64,000 nt of DNA. Source: Aradus depressus (Eukaryota > Arthropoda > Insecta > Hemiptera > Aradidae). Positions 52,851 to 63,699 of this stretch are shown here, piece after piece (the stretch's first letter is position 1; each line of letters opens with the position of its first letter). The stretch spans positions 28,178,065-28,242,064 of the forward strand of contig OY759226.1 of assembly GCA_963662175.1 (NCBI GenBank). Reading direction: 5' to 3'. A program made the position numbers and the translations under genes. The notes under the pieces are model-generated. The model was given only the letters and a program-made list of their open reading frames with translations, was not told the DNA's origin and made no database searches.

Positions 52851-53490
52851 AAGGGGATAAGCTTTTTACTCTTTGTCCGGATATCTTTCTGAAGCTTAGA
52901 TTATGTACAAATAGTATAAATTAGTGACAAAATTTGAAAAATAAACACAAATTCCAGCATTCACAATTAGAATAAAAAACATAATATAAACATAAGTGAT
53001 AAATTAAAACCTTGTTGAAAAATTGTTCCAAGGTTGGAAAGCCCAGAACGAAGAAAGAGTGATGATTGTAGACATAGAGCTGTGAAGGATCTGCAGCAGA
53101 CTGGTGTTGTCAGGTGGCAAGGATGGGACGATGATGCAGCCATCTCGTGGAAATAACGATAGTCATCCTAGAAATGATTCCATCACCTTTACCATCCCGA
53201 CTAGATCAATGGAAAACAGTCAACTCACACACTCATTGTATACAACTTGCAATAGTTTTATTGACTTCTACAATTATATTTTCCTTAGACTCTCATCATA
53301 GTGTAGCCGTTTCCTTATCTGTTCCGATTCCCGAATCAATTCCAGAAGGTTACAGACAACTATTCAGTTAAGAAATAAGGAGAACAAATTAAGGAAAAAC
53401 CGTTGGAGTAGAGCTATCAAAGGTTAGAAGTCTGTCGAACTGTCTACCAGCTGGGAAAGGGGACAAGTCCTGGTTACCCAGATTTTTTAG

Positions 53491-53720
53491 TTAGTAGTTA
53501 TTGTGACTCATGCCCGGGCATTAACTACAATGTCATATCGCCTATTATCAGAACACTCTTTCATTGCTCAGGTGGGCATGAGCCCGACTCTACAGTGAGA
53601 GTCTTTTAAAGGACAGTGTGCTCAAGGTTTTTTCACCTCCCAGATAAAAAACCTAAGAGACTTTGAGGGTTTCGAACCCGCGATCTTGAGCTCAGGAGGC
53701 GAGCACGCTACCCCTGAGTA
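53491..53720 (-). mobile_element. tRNA-derived SINE, body deleted
   Basis: Antisense 3' end TAGTTATTGTGACTCATGCC, TATCGCCTATTATCAGAACA and head GGTTTCGAACCCGCGATCTT, CACGCTACCCCTGAG. Confidence 0.85.
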
Positions 53721-54639
53721 AGACATAACTGTTCTCAAAATCTGCTGGGATTTAGAGAGAAAAAAATCGGAGCCGAGGCTCTCTTGTATTTTTGAAAATT
53801 TAACATTAAAAATTCACTCTCCGGTGTTTCATGATTAATACAAAGTAACCTGACGGATATCGAATTTATATATTGGTCCAATTCTGTTTACAATAGAATT
53901 GTGATAACAAAAGTGCAAGGTTACAAATTTTGTGTCGTTTCCTGATAACGCTTTTTTGAAAAGGGTATTTTTTCAACGTTGAAAAAAAAAATCTCAGAAC
54001 AAATCTATTGGAGTACCTTAATTAAATTTCAATAGGAAAATGAATAATTTGTTTTCTTATTATGAAATTTAAAGTGTCTGAAAAACACACTTGTAGATGG
54101 GTTCTTTGGTGGGTCTCAACTAAGCCTTGACATTTCTTAGAAATCCACCATCGAGGACATTTTTTGTTTCAGATGTCAAAGAATTAATCTGATAACATCA
54201 CATAAAATTGTCAACCCAATTTAAATTGCCTCGGACTGGAACCTAACCAATCAGAAAGATGCTTGGATTTGATACGGCTGTTAACTGGGATTAGAACGGG
54301 ACAACACCTGAAGATGCAGTTTGAAGGCTCCTTGCTTACATACTCAGCCACATGCGACAATTTCCTGACATGTCTGTCAGGTAGACGAACATGAGAGGAT
54401 GTAAAGCATACAGATGTCATTCCCAAAACAAAGAACAAATTTGCATAAAAATATGCTCTGAATTTTTAAAAGTTTTGTAAAACTATTAGAAAAATGTTAC
54501 TTATATCCGTTATTTTCAACTTTAGAGAAAAAATGTAGGGAACAAAAAATGTTTAAAATAAAAATGTCTTCCATTTTGATTTCGTAACTTTTCACAATAT
54601 TTACTGAGAAAACAACAAACATTTTTTTCTGTCTCTGGG
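53721..54639. other. No confident gene
   Basis: AT-rich. A 75-aa minus-strand frame at 54211-54438 is moderately protein-like (LPDRHVRKLSHVAEYV...) but has no recognisable domain, and several splice-like words break it. Confidence 0.35.
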
Positions 54640-54890
54640 TAAACTATTCAATGGTTTTAAAGTCATAAGTGTCCTAAAATATATTCCCGAACTGGTAGAT
54701 TCGAAATAGCAAATTTGGCTGAAATAGAGTCAGCCATTTTTCCGTGATGATGGAACTAACAGGCAGACAGACAGACATGTTAGCTGTAAACCATGGTTTG
54801 GTCTTTGTTTGACCTGAAACGGATAAGACCCAAATAGTTCACAAAATGTCCAACTTAGAGACATCCCCCCTTCCAGTTTTATTAATATAG
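54640..54890 (+). repeat. Element D copy
   Basis: GAGTCAGCCATTTTTCCGTG, CAGGCAGACAGACAGACATG, TGGTCTTTGTTTGACCTGAA, ending TTTTATTAATATAGATTA. The short central tract is the unexpanded form of 13790-14100. Confidence 0.6.
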
Positions 54891-54891
54891 A

Positions 54892-55077
54892 TTATTGGAA
54901 GAGATGAAGTTGATTGGTGGAGTGGACAGGAGGCGAGGATCAGAAAGAGAACAGTTCTTGATCACATCTGGCCTCGGAGCAGGTCCGTCGGATCATTTGC
55001 ATAGGCAGCCTCCGGGGACAATTGTCGATGTCACGTCTCTCCGGCCTCTCAGATGCCACTCCTACAACAGATTATAA
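54892..55077 (+). CDS. Coding-like island, frame uncertain
   Basis: Two frames are open: one from 54892 (IIGRDEVDWWSGQEARIRKR... to a stop near 55005) and one from an ATG at 54895 (MEEMKLIGGVDRRRGSEREQ... to 55077). Sequence is GC-richer than its surroundings. No family, acceptor or donor can be assigned with confidence. Confidence 0.2.
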   Translation, partial: LLEEMKLIGGVDRRRGSEREQFLITSGLGAGPSDHLHRQPPGTIVDVTSLRPLRCHSYNRL

Positions 55078-55429
55078 TACCTGTCTCTGGGATTAACCTT
55101 TTTTTTATCCCGGATCTCTCTCTGTCTCCCGCCGGCTAATATCGTCTTTAATAAAGTGTTCTTAGAATTATTCACTCTCCAATCACATAGCTATCATCAT
55201 TTTCGATGGAAAGATTATAATGCAACGATAAATTTGTAACCCCTTTTTCTCTTCCCAGATGAATAAATGCCAGCAAATTTCACGTGAGGCACTTATATAA
55301 CACCTGCTGAATACATTCCACAATTTAAATATAAATAACACATTGGTGACATAGAAAACTGAATGTTATGTGGCACTCTTACCTTTTCAGTGTTCACATA
55401 CATTTCTGCACTTGGCACTTCAGTGGCGA

Positions 55430-55772
55430 GGGCACCGGTAGCTCAGTGGTATGCGTGCTTGTCTTCTGAGCTCAAAAACGTGGGTTCGAAACCCGACCGA
55501 GGCCCTTAGTTTATTTTATCTGGGAGGTAAAATAAACTTAAGCACGCCGTCCTTCGGATGGGCCGTTAAGCGATGGTCTCGAGCTTGTACGATGTCAGGT
55601 ACTCGTTAAAGACCCCTGCTCTAGGTAAATAAAAATTTAGGGTAGGCAAAATTTAGGACTCCTATAGTAGAGTCGGGTTCATGTCCACCAAAGTGACGAA
55701 AGAGCGCTCTGGTAGTAGGCGATATGACCTCGTAGTTAAAGCCTGGGCATGAGTCATAAAACCTAACCTAAC
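55430..55772 (+). mobile_element. tRNA-derived SINE, full-length reference copy
   Basis: The head is GGGCACCGGTAGCTCAGTGG; box B is GGGTTCGAAACCCG. The body follows in order: CCCTTAGTTTATTTTATCTG, CTTAAGCACGCCGTCCTTCG, CGATGTCAGGTACTCGTTAA, AAATTTAGGGTAGGCAAAAT, GACGAAAGAGCGCTCTGGTA, GGGCATGAGTCATAAAAC. The tail is CTAACCTAAC. At 343 bp it is the best standard for the other copies. Transcription would be by RNA polymerase III from the internal boxes. Confidence 0.95.
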
Positions 55773-56070
55773 TTCGGTGACGTCGATCAGACACGAATTA
55801 ATCAATTAAGTTTTCGCTCTCTCTCTAAAACCAATCGACCGTTTTGGCTAAAAATCAATAGTTCTTTCTGAATCCTCATGCTAAATTTCGTGTCGATACA
55901 TTCATTACATCGGCAGTTATTAGTGTCTTGAGTTGACCCCCTCGTCTGATCCCCCCTTCCCTTCGGCCGATTTGACTGAAAATAATACTCCCATTCCTTT
56001 GGCCGAATCAACAGCTGTCGTCCTTACGGGGTTCTGTATATTCTGGATTCTTAGGAAGTTATCGTGTTCA
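55773..56070 (+). repeat. Element A, 5' and middle part
   Basis: ACACGAATTAATCAATTAAG, CCAATCGACCGTTTTGGCTA, TTTCGTGTCGATACATTCAT and CCCTTCGGCCGATTTGACTG. The SINE abuts its 5' side and a minisatellite its 3' side. Confidence 0.75.
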
Positions 56071-56089
56071 GAGATTTACTTGTCAGAAA

Positions 56090-56562
56090 TTCAGGGCTCA
56101 ATTCATGCGCTCCCAGTGATATATTAAGTAACGGTTAAATTCAGGGCTCGATTCATGCGCTCCCAGTGATATATTAAGTAACGGTTAAATTCAGGGCTCA
56201 ATTCATGCGCTCCCAGTGATATATTAAGTAACGGGTAAAATCAGTGCTCAATTCATGCGCTCCCAGTGATATATTAAGTAACGGTTAAATTCAGGGCTCA
56301 ATTCTTGCGCTCTCAGTGATATATTAACGGTTAAATTCAGAGCTCGATTCATGCGCTCCCAGTGATATATTAAGTAACGGGGGGGGGGGGGGGGGGGAGG
56401 GGGGGGGGAGTAATTCAGGGCGCAATTCAAGCGCTTCCAGTGATATATTAACGGTTAAATTCAGAGCTCGATTCATGCTCTCCCAGTGATATATTAAGTA
56501 TCAGTTAAATTCTGGGCTCAATTCAAGCGCTCCCAGTGATATATTAAGTAACGGTTAAATTC
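56090..56562. repeat. 50-bp minisatellite, about 9 units, with G-run
   Basis: The unit is AAATTCAGGGCTCAATTCAT, GCGCTCCCAGTGATATATTA, AGTAACGGTT. The period is 50 bp early on (56101, 56151, 56201). A G-run (about 56380-56409) interrupts it. The array lies where the element A 3' half should be. Confidence 0.95.
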
Positions 56563-56812
56563 CAATTAGAAGAATGACAGTTGCATGATAATTATACATT
56601 CCAGGAGTAATTATATTAGATTTGATTAATAAACAAGAGACGAAGCGGAAGAGGAGCTGACTGAGCCTTGAAGGGAGACAGGGTAATGAAGGAATCTAAT
56701 AGAGATGTTAGTGGAGAAAGGGGTTGCAGTGCAGGGGGATGATGGCTAAGTCTCGTTGACGGCATATTGTTTTCGTGATATCGATGTCTCGGGGATTAGG
56801 AAGGAGCAAGGG

Positions 56813-56860
56813 GTCCCCATGGGAACAGGAGGAGCGTCTGTCCTGGGTCGTCATGGCGAC
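56813..56860. promoter_or_regulatory. Two X-box-like palindromes
   Basis: GTCCCCATGGGAAC (56813-56826) and GTCGTCATGGCGAC (56847-56860) both resemble the RFX X-box (GTNRCC-AT-RGYAAC), 34 bp apart, in an otherwise unique GC-richer stretch. No adjacent gene start is visible. Chance cannot be excluded. Confidence 0.25.
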
Positions 56861-57016
56861 TAGAGGATGGTAATTAGGGATAGGGTTGTAGGGAGGGGGG
56901 GAAGTGTTCCGACGTCAACCATACGTCATTTCCAGGGGCAGACGATGTGACCAAGGCCGCCGTCAGTTTGGGGCACTGCAGTTTCAATTATCCCCTAACA
57001 ATAAATCTCTAAGAAA

Positions 57017-57325
57017 AGGCGTCGATGTACTTCCCCAGAGAGAATTAAGGAATTAGGTTTCCCTCTTCCTCCGAAATCAATAGACCATTTCTGCTGAAGG
57101 TATATAGATGACTTTGGTTTCAGAATCCTCATACACAATTTTGTGTCGATACACGTCGAGACTCTGATCTCCCCTTTTCATCTGATTTTCGTCGTATTTC
57201 ATTGCTAGAATCGATTCTGATTCAGAGTGCTCACAATGTTCAAATCACAGCGAAAATGGTCAAATCAAAATCTTAGATTTTCGCACGACTACAATCCTTC
57301 CTTCAAATGTATGCACCGCAGTCTC
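57017..57325 (+). repeat. Element A (5') fused to element B (3')
   Basis: 57017-57193 is A (GTCGATGTACTTCCCCAGAG, TTTTGTGTCGATACACG). 57194-57325 is B (ATTTCATTGCTAGAATCGAT, CAGAGTGCTCACAATGTTCA, AGATTTTCGCACGACTACAA). Confidence 0.6.
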
Positions 57326-57963
57326 TAAAATCAGCACGCCATTAATAACTTGTATTTAATTATTTTAAATTCTTCTCCTTACAGTCAATGTTGTGAGAAA
57401 AACAATTTTTCAATTTTTTCATTTATCGAAATGACATAAATATATGTTACATCGTCACGTGTTTGAATAAATTTTACAAAAAAACAGGGAAAAATAGTAA
57501 GAAAAAATATAAGGAAGGTCAAATACATTGAAAGTCCGGGACCAATAACTATACAAATATGTACAGGGATTGTACATAATAATAGGATCTGATGTAACCA
57601 ACAGTACTGAATATGATTATCGTAAAATTCTATGTAATGACAACCTTTCAAAAATAAATTAATAAATTGTAAGCAAAAATAGTGGATAAGAAGTTCTTAG
57701 ACATTAAACCACTAAACAAGATAATTTATGTTAACTAGTTGCTAGTTCTCAAGAGATGTTCTTCTTCATAAGAGATCCAGGCGCAGAGTCTTCCGGGAGA
57801 CAACGAGTGCGCTTTTATTAATGTAGCGTAAACTGAATAATTTATATTTCTCAATAAATAATTTTTGAATTCATTGTTGAACTTGAATGACCCGAAAATA
57901 GTCATCTTTTGTAATTTTGATAATGAAACTTTCTTATTTTTCTTTTCATAATCAATTTTTTTT
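57326..57963. other. No gene seen
   Basis: AT-rich. The two minus-strand frames (57385-57651, 57735-57998) lack supporting features. Confidence 0.5.
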
Positions 57964-58015
57964 TCTGAATCTTCATACTGCATTTTGTTTCGAAACATTC
58001 ATTAAATCGGCAATT
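57964..58015 (+). repeat. Element A fragment left of an array
   Basis: TCTGAATCTTCATACTGCAT and ACATTCATTAAATCGGCAAT then TATTGG, whose last bases lead into the 28-bp array. Confidence 0.6.
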
Positions 58016-58540
58016 ATTGGATGGTGTAACTACGACGATGCAGCTTGGATGGTGAAACTACGACGATGCAGCTTGGATGGTGTAACTACGACGATGCAGC
58101 TTGGATGGTGTAACTACGATGATGCAATTTGGATGGTGTAACTACGACGATGCAGCTTGGATGGTGTAACTACGACGATGCAGCTTGGATGGTGTAACTA
58201 CGACGATGCAGCTTGGATGGTGTAACTACGACGATGCAGCTTGGATGGTGTAACTACGGCGATGCAGCTTGGATGGTGTAACTACGACGATGCAGCTTGG
58301 ATGGTGCAGCTAAGCTAAGATGGTAACTATGACGATGCAACTTGGATAGTGTAACTACGACGATGCAGATTGGATGGAGTAACTACGACGATGCAGCTTG
58401 GATGGTGTAACTACGACGATGCAGCTTGGATGGTGTAACTACGACGATGCAGCTTGGATGGTGCAGCTTGGATGGTGTAACTAAGATGATGCAGCTTGGA
58501 TGGTGTAACTACAATGATGCAGCTTCGATGGTGTAGCTAG
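58016..58540. repeat. 28-bp minisatellite, about 18 units
   Basis: The unit is TTGGATGGTGTAACTACGAC then GATGCAGC. Most units are identical, with a disordered part around 58300-58380. The array is bracketed by element A sequence on both sides. Confidence 0.97.
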
Positions 58541-58584
58541 CAAGTCGAACAGGTTACCTTACAAACATGCCGCCCGGTCAACTA

Positions 58585-58606
58585 GAACTAGCTATACACC
58601 TGGGGA
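58585..58606 (+). repeat. Element A 3' terminus right of the array
   Basis: AGCTATACACCTGGGGAAGT then AA is the 3' arm of element A. Bases 58607-58979 show no gene; a G-run lies at about 58960-58979. Confidence 0.55.
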
Positions 58607-58979
58607 AGTAAGCAGGCTTACGACCTCAACTGTTCATGTAAATGACCGAGGTCCCCGTCAGTGTGGAACTGGGAAGGTGATGACGCTGGCTGGAATGTCA
58701 CCCTACCTCCCGTCCGACTCCCAGTTTATAGTTGCTAGACGGTCGGTCACTTTACGACACTGGTTCGGTTCCTAAGTGTTTTCACACATACCTCCAGGTC
58801 GAGTGTAAACATCTCTTTGTCGCTTCTCAAACATTTTCTGACTGTCTGTAAATCACACTTACCAACAAAGAGCAGGCAGGCTCTCAGTAACTCAACATGT
58901 TTCCGTCCCAACCAAACGTTTCCATTTTAAAAGTTTTAGGCAAAATTCTATAATAGTAGGGGGGGAGGGGGGGGGGGGG

Positions 58980-59212
58980 CTTCAAAACTGTACTTTTCGT
59001 AATTTTAAGCACTCAATTAGCGTTTTGCTCCCTCTTCAAAACTGTACTTTTCGTAATTTTAAGCACTCAATTAGCGTTTTGCTCCCTCTTCAAAACTCTA
59101 CTTTTCGTAATTTTAAGCACTTAATTAGCGTTTTGCTCCCTCTTCAAAACTGTACTTTTCGTAATTTTAAGCACTCAATTAACGTTTTGCTCCCTCTTCA
59201 AAACCAGTAGAC
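58980..59212 (+). repeat. 54-bp tandem repeat, about 4 units, of element A 5' part
   Basis: The unit is CTTCAAAACTGTACTTTTCG, TAATTTTAAGCACTCAATTA, GCGTTTTGCTCCCT, with a period of 54 bp. It corresponds to the AATTAAGTTTTCGCTCTCCC part of element A. Confidence 0.9.
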
Positions 59213-59591
59213 CGTTCGGGCTAAAAATCAAAAGTTCGTCTGAATCCTTGTATGAAAATGCATTACTTTGGTAGTTTTTGGAGTTTTTGAGTTAAGCCCC
59301 CTCTTTCAACCTCCTTTTGCTTTAGCATAATTCGATGAAAATTAACAGGTGTCGTCCTTAATGAGGTTTTGAGTTTACTTATGAAATTCCATGTCGATAA
59401 TTTCATTATAACGGCAGTTATAAGGGTTTTGAGTTAAAACTCCCCTCTAATCATCCCTTCCCTTTGGCCGATTTGGCTGAAAATCGATAGGTGATGCACT
59501 TAAAACATGAAATTCCTTTGAAAACTCTATTTCGAATTTATTACCGATTACATAATTTGCCCTGAACTTCGTATAACTGGGAATATAAAAA
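59180..59591 (+). repeat. Element A, long copy following its own array
   Basis: CAGTAGACCGTTCGGGCTAA, two middle blocks (GTCGTCCTTAATGAGG, CATTATAACGGCAGTTAT), then ACATGAAATTCCTTTGAAAA and CCGATTACATAATTTGCCCT with GTATAACTGGGAATATA. Confidence 0.7.
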
Positions 59592-60221
59592 AATCGAACA
59601 TAAAAACTACAGGCAGAATGTGAACAAGGATGTTTTATGTACACCTGACAAAAACATCTATCTACCTTCAACCAAACCGGTAGAGGGCAAACATACCCAA
59701 ACATTTCGCACTGGGGATGGCTTTGCCCTATTGCCGTTTCGGGAGAATGCCGATTTCAGCAGACAGGTGGCCACGAGATTTACATAAAGCCCCCCCCATA
59801 CATTGACCTTGTAATGATAACCTAGACATTTCCAGTTAGGTTCCTTCCCCCTTCACTTTGCCAGTTCGAATCCCCAAATTCATATTTATTACCATCAGAA
59901 CCTCTCACACGGTCTGTTATTTCCCTACCCCATAATCCGTACCTAGGTCCTCAAGTACGTAAATTGTTCCTGTACTTATATGGGATAGGTCACATCCTAG
60001 AACTACCGTAATCCTAATCCTATATTTATTGTCTGGTACTCATGTATCCTTAGTCCAATGGCTATATTATTTCTTATTGTTCAATTATATGAGCTCCATT
60101 ATTTCTGTGAAAAGGCGACTCCGTGAAGTGATCCAGATCATCTATCAAGTTAGTCTCAAATTCCGAATTCGAAAAATAAGTTCTTGAAACGTCAAACATT
60201 CAAGTTTACATCTTCTACCTA
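59592..60221. other. No gene seen
   Basis: AT-rich unique sequence with a small C-run near 59790. The minus-strand 85-aa frame overlapping 59447-59704 is not supported. Confidence 0.5.
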
Positions 60222-60420
60222 CAATGCACTTCCCCAGCACAAATTAATCAATTAGGTTTTCGCTCTCCCTCCAATAGATTGTTTGGGCTAAAAATCTTCG
60301 GTCGATTCCGATGAAAATTTCATGTCGATAAAATGACACCCTTACTTATAGACTTTAGAATCAGAGGATCGGAAAATATGAAATTCCCGTAAAAACTCCA
60401 CTTCGAATTTCTGATAATGA
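60222..60420 (+). repeat. Element A, internally deleted copy
   Basis: ATGCACTTCCCCAGCACAAA, GTTTTCGCTCTCCCTCCAAT, TTTCATGTCGATAAAATGAC and GATCGGAAAATATGAAATTC. Confidence 0.65.
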
Positions 60421-60559
60421 ACATTTTATTCTATGCCCGGGTTGTTAGTCGTTAGTTGTGGTTAGTTTAGTCAGGTAAACTAAAGATCTGATTTTTCGTC
60501 AAAACTTCACGGGAGATATTTAAGAAGACCTGTAAGAAGTCTTCAGCGTCTTATAATAA

Positions 60560-62405
60560 TGACTAGAGTAAGAAGGTGTTATGTGTTTGTGTCTCTGTCT
60601 GATGGTGAAGGCGTTATTTGTTTGTGTCTCTGTCTGATGGTGAGGGTGTTATTTGTTTGTGTCTCTGTCTGATGGTGAAGGTGTTATGTGTTTGTGTCTG
60701 TGTCTGATGGTGAAGGTGTTATGTGTTTGTGTATGTGTCTGATGGTGAAGGTGTTATATGTTTGTGTCTGTGTCTGATGGTGAAGGTGTTATATGTTTGT
60801 GTCTGTGTCTGATGGTGAAGGTGTTATGTGTTTGTGTCTCTGTCTGATGGTGAGGGTGTTATGTGTTTGTGTCTGTGTCTGATGGTGAAGGTGTTATGTG
60901 TTTGTGTCTGTGTCTGATGGTGAAGGTGTTATGTGTTTGTGTCTGTGTCTGATAGTGAAGGTGTTATGTGTTTGTGTATGTGTCTGATGGTGAAGGTGTT
61001 ATATGTCTGTGTCTGTGTCTGATGGTGAAGGTGTTATGTGTTTGTGTCTGTGACTAATGGTGAAGGTGTTATGTATTTGTGTCTGTGTCTGATAGTGAGG
61101 TGTTATGTGTTTGTGTCTGTGTCTGATGGTGAAGGTGTTATGTGTTTGTGTCTGTGACTGATGGTGAAGGTGTTATGTGTTTGTGTCTGTGTCTGATGGT
61201 GAAGGTGTTATGTGTTTGTGTATGTGTCTGATGGTGAAGGTGTTATGTGTTTGTGTCTCTGTCTGATGGTGAAGGCGTTATTTGTTTGTGTCTCTGTCTG
61301 ATGGTGAGGGTGTTATTTGTTTGTGTCTCTGTCTGATGGTGAAGGTGTTATGTGTTTGTGTCTGTGTCTGATGGTGAAGGTGTTATGTGTTTGTGTCTGT
61401 GTCTGATGGTGAAGGTGTTATGTGTTTGTGTCTGTGTCTGATGGTGAAGGTGTTATATGTTTGTGTCTGTGTCTGATGGTGAAGGTGTTATGTGTTTGTG
61501 TCTCTGTCTGATGGTGAGGGTGTTATGTGTTTGTGTCTGTGTCTGATGGTGAAGGTGTTATGTGTTTGTGTCTGTGTCTGATGGTGAAGGTGTTATGTGT
61601 TTGTGTCTGTGTCTGATAGTGAAGGTGTTATGTGTTTGTGTATGTGTCTGATGGTGAAGGTGTTATATGTCTGTGTCTGTGTCTGATGGTGAAGGTGTTA
61701 TGTGTTTGTGTCTGTGACTAATGGTGAAGGTGTTATGTATTTGTGTCTGTGTCTGATAGTGAGGTGTTATGTGTTTGTGTCTGTGTCTGATGGTGAAGGT
61801 GTTATGTGTTTGTGTCTGTGACTGATGGTGAAGGTGTTATGTGTTTGTGTCTGTGTCTGATGGTGAAGGTGTTATGTGTTTGTGTATGTGTCTGATGGTG
61901 AAGGTGTTATGTGTTTGTGTCTCTGTCTGATGGTGAAGGCGTTATTTGTTTGTGTCTCTGTCTGATGGTGAGGGTGTTATTTGTTTGTGTCTCTGTCTGA
62001 TGGTGAAGGTGTTATGTGTTTGTGTCTGTGTCTGATGGTGAAGGTGTTATGTGTTTGTGTCTGTGTCTGATGGTGAAGGTGTTATGTGTTTGTGTCTGTG
62101 TCTGATAGTGAAGGTGTTATGTGTTTGTGTATGTGTCTGATGGTGAAGGTGTTATATGTCTGTGTCTGTGTCTGATGGTGAAGGTGTTATGTGTTTGTGT
62201 CTGTGACTAATGGTGAAGGTGTTATGTATTTGTGTCTGTGTCTGATAGTGAGGTGTTATGTGTTTGTGTATGTGTCTGATGGTGAAGGTGTTATATGTCT
62301 GTGTCTGTGTCTGATGGTGAAGGTGTTATGTGTTTGTGTCTGTGACTAATGGTGAAGGTGTTATGTATTTGTGTCTGTGTCTGATAGTGAGGTGTTATGT
62401 GTTTG
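60560..62405. repeat. 35-bp array with 664-bp higher-order repeat
   Basis: The basic unit is GATGGTGAAGGTGTTATGTG then TTTGTGTCTGTGTCT (35 bp), about 52 units. Marked variants recur in the same order: the AAGGCGTTATTTG unit falls at 60611, 61275 and 61939, exactly 664 bp apart, that is 19 units with one base missing. The shortened GATAGTGAGGTG unit keeps its place in each block. A shorter block repeats near 62246-62405. No open frame of note crosses it. Confidence 0.97.
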
Positions 62406-62817
62406 TTTTTCCAGAAATGGTCGAAAAAAAAAAGACCCACACTAACCCAACTTCGAATTCTGGCCACATCTACTAAACAGTCTAAGCCAATACGTCATGA
62501 GCAGGATCAATTATGTAGTAGGCGTCACAGCTAGGTGATACGAAATATGAAGTTTCGTGAAAATCCGTTCAGCACAGACACTTAGACTTAAAAGGAAGGC
62601 TACTTTTTCTTGGAGGGTAGACTAAAAAAAAATCTGAGTGGTTATTAAACTGGGTTGACAAAGACGAATGGTTAAGAGGGTAGAAGGATCTCCTCTTCCG
62701 ACAAAAGGAGCAACTAACTACAAGAAGTCAGGTATAGTGTCCCTGTCCCCAAAGTTGACCTAGGCCCACTGTCACTCTCTGTCATCCGGCCCACTGTCCT
62801 TATGTTACATTCACCCG

Positions 62818-62851
<34 letters not shown>

Positions 62852-63100
62852 ACTTTTGACTTTTTTGAGATCACCCATCTTTTACAGGCCAGATATGGGA
62901 AATTTCTTGAAAATTTTAAGAGGGACGGTCAGCGCGCATGAAATCTGAGTCTATCTGCTTGTCTCCTTAGTGAAATGCCGCCTCAAGCAACAGCTCTACA
63001 GATTCATCCGTTTCACCCCCCAAGACCTTAGTGACGTCACATTCTAAAGTTTTTTTCTTAAGATACAAAGAAAAGTCGACAGAAACCGATAATAAAAAAT
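62406..63100. other. No gene; T-run and transposon-like words
   Basis: TATGAAGTTTCGTGAAAATC then CGTTCAGC (about 62551) is a phrase common near transposon ends. A 32-bp T-run lies at 62819-62850. GGAAATTTCTTGAAAATTTT then AAGAGGGACGG follows. Nothing coding. Confidence 0.4.
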
Positions 63101-63412
63101 AAATCCAATCGACCATTTGAGCGAAAATTCAACAGTCGACTTACATATGGGCTTCTGAATCATACTACTAAATTTTGTGTCGATTTTTTTGAGTGTTGAG
63201 CCTCCTTCCTTCCGGCTGATTTAGCTGAAATTTAACAGGTGTCGTCCAAATGGAGTTTTAAACTTACATATGAAATTTCGTGTTAATATATTGCTTACAA
63301 CGGAAGTTATTAGTGTTTCGTGTTAAGCTCCTCCCTCTAGTAAGTACCGTCCTTATTGGTTCCTCCTCCCACATCTAAAATTTCGTTTTCACATTCATTC
63401 TGTCGGTTGATA
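63101..63412 (+). repeat. Element A, middle blocks
   Basis: CCAATCGACCATTTGAGCGA, TTTTGTGTCGATTTTTTT, GTGTCGTCCAAATGGAG, TTTCGTGTTAATATATTGCT and a worn third block. Confidence 0.65.
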
Positions 63413-63699
63413 TAGTTCTTACTGAGCTCATGATCCCGGGTTCAAATCGCGGCCGAGGCCCTTTTTAATAAACTTAAGCAGGCCGTCCTTCGAGTGAGAC
63501 GTTAAGCGATGGTCCCGAGTCTGTACGATGTCAGGTACTCTTTAAAGAATCCTACCCTAGTTGAATAAAAATTTAGGGTAGTCATTAGGACTCCCATAGT
63601 AGACTCGGGCTCATGTCCAACAGAGTGACGAAAAAGCGCTCTGGTAGTAGGCGATTTGACCTCGTAGTTAAAGCCCGGGCATGAGTCATAATAACTAAT
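63413..63699 (+). mobile_element. tRNA-derived SINE, box A lost
   Basis: TACTGAGCTCATGATCCCGG then GTTCAAATCGCGGCCGAGGC (box B region), body, 3' domain GCGCTCTGGTAGTAGGCGAT and tail CATGAGTCATAATAACTAA. Bases 63700-64000 contain a 64-aa plus-strand frame (63708-63902) without recognisable features. Confidence 0.9.

Noticed and set aside
60560..62405. Coding repeat protein
   Set aside because: The 35-bp unit is not a multiple of three and no frame stays open across it.
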